A stretch of DNA of 16,399 nucleotides. Source: Winogradskyella sp. (lineage in GTDB: Bacteria; Bacteroidota; Bacteroidia; Flavobacteriales; Flavobacteriaceae). The stretch lies in contig JASBSE010000435.1 in NCBI GenBank assembly GCA_030149115.1, forward strand, positions 1 to 16,399. Direction: 5' to 3'. This document shows positions 1 to 7,300 of this stretch, one piece after another (position 1 is the stretch's first letter; every line of letters begins with the position of its first letter). Made by a program: the position numbers and the translations under genes. The notes beneath the pieces are model-generated. The model had not been told where the DNA came from. It made no database searches and saw only the letters and a list, made by a program, of their open reading frames with translations.

Positions 1-3000
1 CCATTTAATGCTAAATACCATGAGTTTGTCAACACATTATCCCCTTCTATAGTCAGAAGATTATTTACAATTATACCAAGATTAGTATGGGATTCTGTCG
101 TAGACACTTCGTTATCTATCTGAATAATACTCCAAGCCTTGTTTGAGCTTATATCTTCAACATCCCAAACATCTCCATGCTCCCAAGTATTTTGATCTGC
201 CCAATTACCATCTTGATTGGTTTTATAAGGCAATGGTGCTGTTTGAAAGTAAATATTCTTAATGTTATATAGTTTTGCACCTGTAAGATCTAATGAAGGT
301 GAGACTTTATTGTCTGTAACGTCGTCCTTATAACCATCCATTTTAAAATATCTTACTAAGTTACCTCCTATTGAACCTATGTCCTTTGGTACAATCATTC
401 CCTGATCAAAACCTAATGCGTCATTCAATTCTTGGTAAACCATTCTTTGAAGTTCCTGATTAGAAAGAGCTATGTCAAAAACTCTAGCCTCATCTATTTC
501 TCCTTTGAAATATAGTTGCGAGCCTGTATCTAACGGTTTTCTTCCTATTCTATATATAAAATCTGGTGATGAACTTACTACTGCTCCTGTTTCAGATGCA
601 TTAGATGCTACTTCTTCACCGTTAATGAATACCTTTAATGTATCTCCTGAATCTAAACCGTTATAGATTACTGAAACATGAACCCATTCGTTTAAAGGAA
701 TAGCCTCTGAAGTGGTTATTGTAGAACCTCCATTTAAATACACTTGGATTCTTCTATTGGCTAGTACTGAAATATAAAAATTGGTTTGTCCCATAATAAC
801 ACCTTCAGTACTAAAATCACTATCTAATTTGACCCAAGCCATCTGCGAGACTTCGTTAAAACCTTCTACTATATTAACTAACTCTTCAACGTAATCATTT
901 CTTCCGTCAAAGTATAAGCTGTATGAATCTTCAAGATCTCTTGGTGATCCGAAAACAGATTCATCAGTATCAAATGAACTTAAGAGTCCATCCTTATCTG
1001 CATCTATTGAACCATCAATAACACCATCATTATTAGCATCAAGTGCAGCATAAATTGTAGTGTCAATATCACTACCATTAGTTGGATCGTTTAATGGATC
1101 ATTACTATCTATATCTATATAGTCTGGTATTCCATCTCCATCAGTATCAAAAGGATCTGGATAGGAAAATGTTCCATGATCGTTAGTTGAAATTGTATCA
1201 ACATCATCATCATTGTCATCCATTAAAGATAAAATACCATCTCCATCAGGATCATCATTCTTAATATTTTCAGCAGTATCTTGATAGTCTGTGCCCTGAC
1301 CAATTCCATCACCTGAAATGTCTATGTCACCAAAACCATCATACTCAACATTATCAAAAATACCGTCATTATCACTATCTAAATCTAAATAATCTGGAAC
1401 TCCATCTCCATCACTATCTCTAGGAACAAGAGATTCGTATGTATCATGTACGCCATTTCCATTAGCGTCTACCCATGGGTTTGTGGTGTCATTAAAAACA
1501 GTAGCGTCATAATTGTCATCAATTAGCCCTAGTTCTACCACATTAGGGATACCATCATTATCATTATCTAAATCAATTGCATCTGCAACACCATCACCAT
1601 CTAAATCACATAATGTTTGCTTAACAAAAATATCATCAATGGCTAAGTCATTTCCGAGACCACCTAAATTTGCATTACTTAATTCTACAGTAAATTGTGT
1701 ATATGTAGTTGTAAAACTAGCAGAAACCTCTACCCAATCACCTGCTGGACTTGTAGGTGGTATTTCACCTGAAGCTTGAGAAGCTATAACGTTACCATTA
1801 GGATCGTAAATAGTAATAATTACATTTGGTCGCTCTCTTGACGCTAACTCTGTTGGGTCAATATCATCTCTATCAATGTTTATTACATAAAAACCAAACT
1901 CAATAGGAACATTTGCCGTAGCTCCAGTAATAAGCTGACTATAAAAGACACCAGGATTTTCATCCGCATTAAAAATAGCCATTCTACCATTAACATCTCC
2001 AGGTGTATGATCTTCACCTGCATACCAATAGTCTTCAGCCCACTGTGAAATATCAGTGTTAATATCATCTGCTACATCATCATCGTTAGTAATTGTATAA
2101 TGAACGGTATAATCACCATCATTAACACTTTCTGGGTTATAGGTTGATGGGCATGCAACCCCTGTCCCGTCCTCATAACAATAGGTTGTGGTAACACCCG
2201 AATAGTTTCCGTTAATTTGCACACGATTTGTACCTGCGCCAAAGGTTTCATTAAGAAACATTAAATCTGTAGTTGTGGCATAAGGATAGGTTGAACAAGT
2301 ATTTGTTTCTTCGGTATCAGTGACACCGTCATTATCATCATCTTCATCAATATTATCTGGAACTCCGTCACCGTCAGTATCTGGAAATGTTTGAGCACCT
2401 TCACCTTCAATTAAAAATGTAAATGGGTTTTCGTCTGGGTCATCTGAAGCTACAGAAACAGTACTTGAAATTGTTCCTATTGTAGATGGATTGAATGCTA
2501 AAACAAATGTTGTAGACTCATCTGGAGCTAAAACTGTTGATGCTGGCTGGTTGGTAACAGTAAAGTCGGCTGAACCTGATAATGACACATATGGAGATGT
2601 AAGGGTTAAATCTAACACTCCATTATTTGTGATTTCAAAGGTTTTTTGTAAAGCACCAGAGTTAATATCATAAATCCCAAAGTCTGTATTATTATTTGTA
2701 GATGTCGTCGTTGCCCCATAGGTTATGGTATTACTATTACCTAATAATTGAATGTTTTGTGTTGTCGCATCATTCAATATCTCAACTTGATAATCTTCGA
2801 ATTCTTCGGGTTGACCATCAGTATTACCGCATGGAGTGTTAGAAGACCAATATCGCCTAGCACCTATTCGCATCACAGTTGTGCCAAGTGGTATTCCTGT
2901 AGGCACTGTAAACGTTAAATCCGTTAAACCTTCACCACCTATATCTCCAACTAATTCTCCCGCATCTAAAAATGATCCATTTTGATTATAATCAATATAT

Positions 3001-4055
3001 ATAGACCAACCCATATTACCACCATTAACAGCTATAGAACCCGTATAAGATGCATTTCTTGTAAGATCAGCTGGTGTTAGGTCTAGATAACTTGCATAAC
3101 CACCATCGTCACCCGAGGTATTATTTATTGTGTTTGTATCACCCGCTAAAGTAAAATTAGTTATGTAATGAGAACCACTTGAAATACTTGTAGGCTCACA
3201 ATGACCTAGATTAACAAATACATTAACTGTAGCCGTATCACAATCATTATTAGCATCGCATAAATTATATGTAAAACTATCAGAACCCATAAAGTCGGTA
3301 TCAGGTATATACTCAAAAACACCATCAGAGATTTCAGTTACAGTTCCATTAGAAGGTGCCGTATTTAAAGCATAATCATCACCATCAGTACCATCTGAGG
3401 TACCAATATTATCATTACCACTTACATCTACCTGATTAGATGCTCCCGAAGTACTATCCTTGATTACAGTTAATGAATCGTCTCCTGCTATAGGATCCAA
3501 AATCGTCGCTCCTGTAATATTAATTGTATAATCTTCTACTTCTGCTCTACCACTAAATGTACAAGCGTCTGAAGCCATTACAGCGGGCTCGCCACAACTA
3601 CTACAGTAAGAACCTGCTACTCTTAAAACTGCAGTACCTGTTACTGCTAAAGGATCTATAGTAATGTTAGAAGTAAAAGACTGTGTGCCAGTTCCGTTAT
3701 TCACATAGCCTCCAGAATCATACACCTGAACATAGTTACCCGTACCATCATAATCAATCCAAAAACGCATTTTTAGATCTCCCCATGTTTCTTTTGTATT
3801 TGTAACTGTAAAAGTGTAAGAATTACCTGCTGTAACATTAACGGATTGGGCTGTGTAATTCACATAACTTTGTTGAATTGCACTGCTATTGTTTATGCTT
3901 GAAGCTGCATCTCCTGTTAATGTAAAATTGGAAATACCAAAATTATTATAATTAACCATTCCCGAAGGAGTGCACTGAGAATTTATTTTAAAAAATGTAA
4001 AAAAAGAGAACAGCAGAATAACCGTCCTTATATAGAGAATGTAATTCTTCTTCAT
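1..4055 (-). CDS. Giant secreted multidomain surface protein, C-terminus off the window (paralogue of the next gene)
   Basis: The reading frame is open from the ATG at 4055 to the window edge (1351 codons, no stop), so the 3' end is missing. The N-terminus is a signal peptide (charged start, hydrophobic run, then N-S-Q-C at about 25-28). Domains in order: a GEVED-type domain ending in AEVEDY near residue 174; a cadherin-like/Ig-like domain (about 186-284); a second GEVED-type domain (about 287-425, ending EEFEDY); choice-of-anchor D (about 433-552); one TSP3 calcium motif (DTDGDGVPD, about 556-582); an unrecognised beta-rich domain (about 598-815); a TSP3 array (about 814-1036); a LamG/concanavalin-like domain (about 1041-1206); and the start of a region matching the neighbour's 1205 onward. 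From choice-of-anchor D on it is co-linear with the 1818-residue protein upstream, which ends in a T9SS sorting tail, so the same export route is inferred. Likely an adhesin or matrix protein; no ligand can be named. Confidence 0.9.
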   Translation of the reverse strand, partial: MKKNYILYIRTVILLFSFFTFFKINSQCTPSGMVNYNNFGISNFTLTGDAASSINNSSAIQQSYVNYTAQSVNVTAGNSYTFTVTNTKETWGDLKMRFWIDYDGTGNYVQVYDSGGYVNNGTGTQSFTSNITIDPLAVTGTAVLRVAGSYCSSCGEPAVMASDACTFSGRAEVEDYTINITGATILDPIAGDDSLTVIKDSTSGASNQVDVSGNDNIGTSDGTDGDDYALNTAPSNGTVTEISDGVFEYIPDTDFMGSDSFTYNLCDANNDCDTATVNVFVNLGHCEPTSISSGSHYITNFTLAGDTNTINNTSGDDGGYASYLDLTPADLTRNASYTGSIAVNGGNMGWSIYIDYNQNGSFLDAGELVGDIGGEGLTDLTFTVPTGIPLGTTVMRIGARRYWSSNTPCGNTDGQPEEFEDYQVEILNDATTQNIQLLGNSNTITYGATTTSTNNNTDFGIYDINSGALQKTFEITNNGVLDLTLTSPYVSLSGSADFTVTNQPASTVLAPDESTTFVLAFNPSTIGTISSTVSVASDDPDENPFTFLIEGEGAQTFPDTDGDGVPDNIDEDDDNDGVTDTEETNTCSTYPYATTTDLMFLNETFGAGTNRVQINGNYSGVTTTYCYEDGTGVACPSTYNPESVNDGDYTVHYTITNDDDVADDINTDISQWAEDYWYAGEDHTPGDVNGRMAIFNADENPGVFYSQLITGATANVPIEFGFYVINIDRDDIDPTELASRERPNVIITIYDPNGNVIASQASGEIPPTSPAGDWVEVSASFTTTYTQFTVELSNANLGGLGNDLAIDDIFVKQTLCDLDGDGVADAIDLDNDNDGIPNVVELGLIDDNYDATVFNDTTNPWVDANGNGVHDTYESLVPRDSDGDGVPDYLDLDSDNDGIFDNVEYDGFGDIDISGDGIGQGTDYQDTAENIKNDDPDGDGILSLMDDNDDDVDTISTNDHGTFSYPDPFDTDGDGIPDYIDIDSNDPLNDPTNGSDIDTTIYAALDANNDGVIDGSIDADKDGLLSSFDTDESVFGSPRDLEDSYSLYFDGRNDYVEELVNIVEGFNEVSQMAWVKLDSDFSTEGVIMGQTNFYISVLANRRIQVYLNGGSTITTSEAIPLNEWVHVSVIYNGLDSGDTLKVFINGEEVASNASETGAVVSSSPDFIYRIGRKPLDTGSQLYFKGEIDEARVFDIALSNQELQRMVYQELNDALGFDQGMIVPKDIGSIGGNLVRYFKMDGYKDDVTDNKVSPSLDLTGAKLYNIKNIYFQTAPLPYKTNQDGNWADQNTWEHGDVWDVEDISSNKAWSIIQIDNEVSTTESHTNLGIIVNNLLTIEGDNVLTNSWYLALN

Positions 4056-4083
4056 AGGCTAAGCGATTTGGTGAGGGACGGAA

Positions 4084-4112
4084 CAAAAATATGCAATCGA
4101 TTACTATATCAA
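4084..4112 (-). promoter_or_regulatory. Bacteroidota-type promoter of the partial giant surface gene
   Basis: On the minus strand a TATTTTTG (4091-4084) fits the TAnnTTTG -7 element of Bacteroidota sigma factors. A TTG at 4112-4110 lies 18 bases further upstream as the -33 element. Transcription would begin close to 4077, giving a leader of roughly 20-25 bases before the ATG at 4055. This suggests the gene is transcribed on its own and not only by read-through from the upstream paralogue. Motif match by eye only. Confidence 0.6.
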
Positions 4113-4131
4113 CACTTTAAGCCTAAAAAAT

Positions 4132-4143
4132 CACGTTTACGTG
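4132..4143. promoter_or_regulatory. Possible operator: CACGT-TT-ACGTG dyad upstream of the promoter
   Basis: A 12-base perfect dyad (5-base arms, TT centre) sits about 20 bases upstream of the -33 element of the partial giant gene. A second ACGTGT copy occurs at 4164-4169, 25 bases from the ACGTGT at 4139-4144. The placement suits an activator site, but a chance palindrome in AT-rich DNA is possible. No regulator is identified. Confidence 0.25.
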
Positions 4144-4251
4144 TGCATTTTTCTCGATTAAATACGTGTTTTTGACTATTGATAAGTTTTTGTCAAAAAA
4201 AGCCTTCTTTTATTAAGAATTACTCAAGGAACTACGTTCTTAATTTCAGGA

Positions 4252-4283
4252 TTTTACTTAATTTTTTGAAGAATTAAGTAAAA
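4252..4283. repeat. 12-bp perfect inverted repeat between the two giant genes
   Basis: The arms TTTTACTTAATT (4252-4263) and AATTAAGTAAAA (4272-4283) pair perfectly around an 8-base loop. It lies just past the probable terminator of the 1818-residue gene. On the minus strand it could act as a second, AT-rich transcription stop, or it could be a protein-binding site. The low GC of the stem makes a strong intrinsic terminator less likely. A weaker dyad, TTAAGAA/TTCTTAA (4213-4219 and 4237-4243), lies close by. Confidence 0.5.
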
Positions 4284-4331
4284 ATCACCCTAATAGATTG
4301 TAAAAATCGTTCTTTTTCTGCGTAAAAGTAA

Positions 4332-4360
4332 AAGGTCGATTACTTTAAATAAACGACCTT
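4332..4360 (-). terminator. Probable rho-independent terminator of the 1818-residue surface gene
   Basis: Nine bases past the stop codon of the upstream gene, the minus strand reads AAGGTCG (4360-4354), a 15-base spacer and CGACCTT (4338-4332), followed by a T-rich run (TTTTACTTTT when the end of the stem is included). Pairing can continue inward by three more base pairs past one T-T mismatch, leaving a 7-base loop. This is the best terminator-like structure in the window and separates the two giant genes. Confidence 0.6.
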
Positions 4361-4368
4361 AAACTTCA

Positions 4369-7300
4369 TTAATTTACTATAATTTTCTTACTTATTGAAG
4401 CATTATTAGCTGTGACTAAGTTTACAATGTAAGCTCCAGTATTTAAGTTTTGTAATGTATACTCATTATAAGACCCTTCTAAGCCAGATGTTCTATATAC
4501 TGATTGTCCTAGCATATTTAAAACCTCTATACTTCTTATATCTTCATTTTTAGGATTCAATACAACTATTTTGTTTCTGTTCATTGCGTAGTACAATGAT
4601 ATGTCTTCTATGTCTGCGTTATTTAAGGACAGAGTTTCTGATTCATCTTGGAACACAATTTCTAACCTATCATTAAACTCTCCAGCTTCTGATAAAAACT
4701 GATAAGGTCCATCTTCTCTTAAGTTGTGATAAGTATCCGTTAAATTATCTCTAAGGTAAATATCCTGATCTTCTGAAACATACTCTGTATTTGTAATCTT
4801 AATTGTATAATTGTGAGTTCCTGAAGATTTTAATGCTAATGGCACCACCTTATCTGTAGTTATATTACTGTAAGCCTGAATTGAATACACATCATCTCCC
4901 ATTATTAGATTAAGATCATTACTTCCAGGCGATGTATTTTTCGCTTCGTACCCATAATCAAAATCATCTGTAGTTTCATCACTAAAACCTAATAGTAATT
5001 CTCTTCTTGTTTGTGGTCCATCAACCGAGTTAAACTCTATGCGAATCTTTTGCATAACATTTTCTTCAGAATCTGAGGAATCTTGATCTGCTGTCTTTTG
5101 AGAATTTGGACTACCTCTAAAGAATACTGAACCTGAATTGTATGATCCGTCTGCATCAGCCTCTTTAACAAATAAACGCTGACTATTATTAAAAACCACA
5201 TTTCCACTTGCTAAAATCTCTACAGTAAATCCTTGGCCTACTGGTAAATATCTTGTTGGCACTTTTGTACCATCTTGACTTCCGTTTGTAGCACCTTCGA
5301 TACCCACAAACTGGTAAGCTCTAATTCCGCCCGTTTTGTTTACCTGAGCATAACCACCATTATAGTCATTTAAATTATGAGAACTCCCACTCCATTGCTG
5401 CCAAAGCATTATAGTACCATCTATAATACCCGCATTATCATCTATAAATTTATGAATATCTATAGCTGATGGATATGGATTACCCAATAAATAATCTGTT
5501 TTTGACACTGCTGGCACAGAACCATCACCACCTACATCTATAACAGGAACTACTATAGTTCCATTATTTGGTTTTCCTTGAAATATATATTGTTGCTCTG
5601 ACCCAACACCTGTTCCTTTTTGAGTATAACCTATACCTGGTTCTATAGGACTTGATGTATTAAGGCTAGCCCAATCATAATACGTAACACCATTTTTGTA
5701 GGTATACATCCAATAGGTACTAATTTTTCCTGTTTGGTGGTAACTACTAGTAAATTGAAAATCGCTTCCGTCTGGTTTCTTTAACATTCCAGTATTAAAA
5801 TCTGTGTTGTTATCGTTATTTGCAGAAGAATTATTATCCGTTAAAGCAGATACCGATGTAAACCCTACAGGCGAAGACCAGTAATTATACCAGTAAACAC
5901 TACCTGTACCTTCTTGTCGTCTTTTAATTTTTCCTGTTGCTGATGTTACTAAATCACTCTTAATGTTCTGAATTAATTGCGAATCTTCTTTTAAATCTAA
6001 AGTTCCATAAAGTCCTAAAAACCAATTATTATTTACAGCATTACTACCTTCTACATTTAAAACTCCATTTGTATTAATAATTAAACCAGAACCTGAATAA
6101 GAAGTAGATAATGTAACCTCATTATCAATTTCTATAATACTCCAGTCTTTTACATTTTCTACATCTGTAATATCATTAACATCTCCATGTCCCCAAGTAC
6201 TAGCAGCTGTCCAATCTCCATCTTGAGTAGATTTATAAGGTAATGGTGCTGATTGATAACACAAATCCTTAACATTATATATAACTGCTCCTGTATTTAC
6301 ATCTACGGAAGGTGTTACTTTATTATCTAAAATATCATCTTTGAAAGTGTCCATTTTGTAATATCGAATTAGATTGTTTCCGATATTATTATCTGAGATG
6401 TCCTTAGGTATTATTTTACCTCTATTAAAGTTTTGATCTTCATCTAATTCCTGATAGACAATCTTTTGAATTTCATCTTCTGATAAATTGGTATTAAAAA
6501 CTCTGACTTCATCTATTTGTCCTTTAAAATATTGTTGTCCGCCAGAGTCAAAAGGCTTTCTCCCTATTCTATATGTTTCTTGTGAAGAAACAGGAATATT
6601 CCCAGAAACATCATTGCCAGATGCTACTTCTTCACCATTTATATAAATCTTTAGCCTATCTTCTGAAGCCGAACCATTATAAACTACTGTAACATGAGCC
6701 CATTTATTATATTGCAACTTAGAAGACGTTGGTACTTGTATAAAATCACTACTACTTGTATACAATCTTACCTTTCTTGATCCACTAACTGCAACCCAAA
6801 AGTTTTCTTGTCCCATAATTGCTCCTTTAGAGTTAAAATCTTGATCAATCTTAACCCATGCCATTTGCGTTACTTTAGACAAACCTTCTACAACGTTAGA
6901 TGCTTCTTCTATGTAATCATTTCTACCATCAAAGCATAAACTTAATGAACCATTTTCTATATCTCGTGGCGACCCAAAAACAGCATTATTTGTATCAAAG
7001 CTATCTAATATCCCATCACTATCTGTATCAACTGAGCCATCTAATATGCCATCATTATTCCCATCTAAATCGGAATAGATAGTAGTACCTATATCACTAC
7101 CGTTAGATATATTATTAGTAGCATCATTACTAAACAAATCAAGGTAATCTGGTATTCCATCTCCATCTGTATCTAAAGGTACTGAATAACTTAATGTTCC
7201 ATGATTACCTGTGTTATCATCTAATAAATGAAGTATTCCATCTCCATCTTGATTATTTTCTATAGTATCTGTAGAGACATCATTATAATCACTTCCATCA

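Noticed and set aside
950..1620. Repeated CCATCTCCATC-like units resembling a CRISPR or minisatellite
   Set aside because: The units are irregular in spacing, stay in frame and encode DxDGDGxxD calcium motifs of TSP3 repeats; the same pattern occurs in the paralogue at 6990-7610.
472..2673. Short open frames on the plus strand (472-666, 1513-1779, 2491-2673) and a minus-strand one in another frame (1883-2068)
   Set aside because: They lie inside the well supported partial giant gene, have low-complexity Ser/Thr/Leu-rich products that mirror the coding bias of the main frame, and show no domain or start context.
1..4055. Possible frameshift or pseudogene status for the left giant gene
   Set aside because: The frame was checked at several points (near 239, 1439, 2459 and 3239) and stays the same with continuous homology to the paralogue; it merely runs off the window.
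6900..7082. 60-codon plus-strand frame rich in His, Leu and Tyr
   Set aside because: It is the antisense reading of the TSP3 repeat codons (GAT-rich) of the 1818-residue gene; the composition is a by-product of the repeats.
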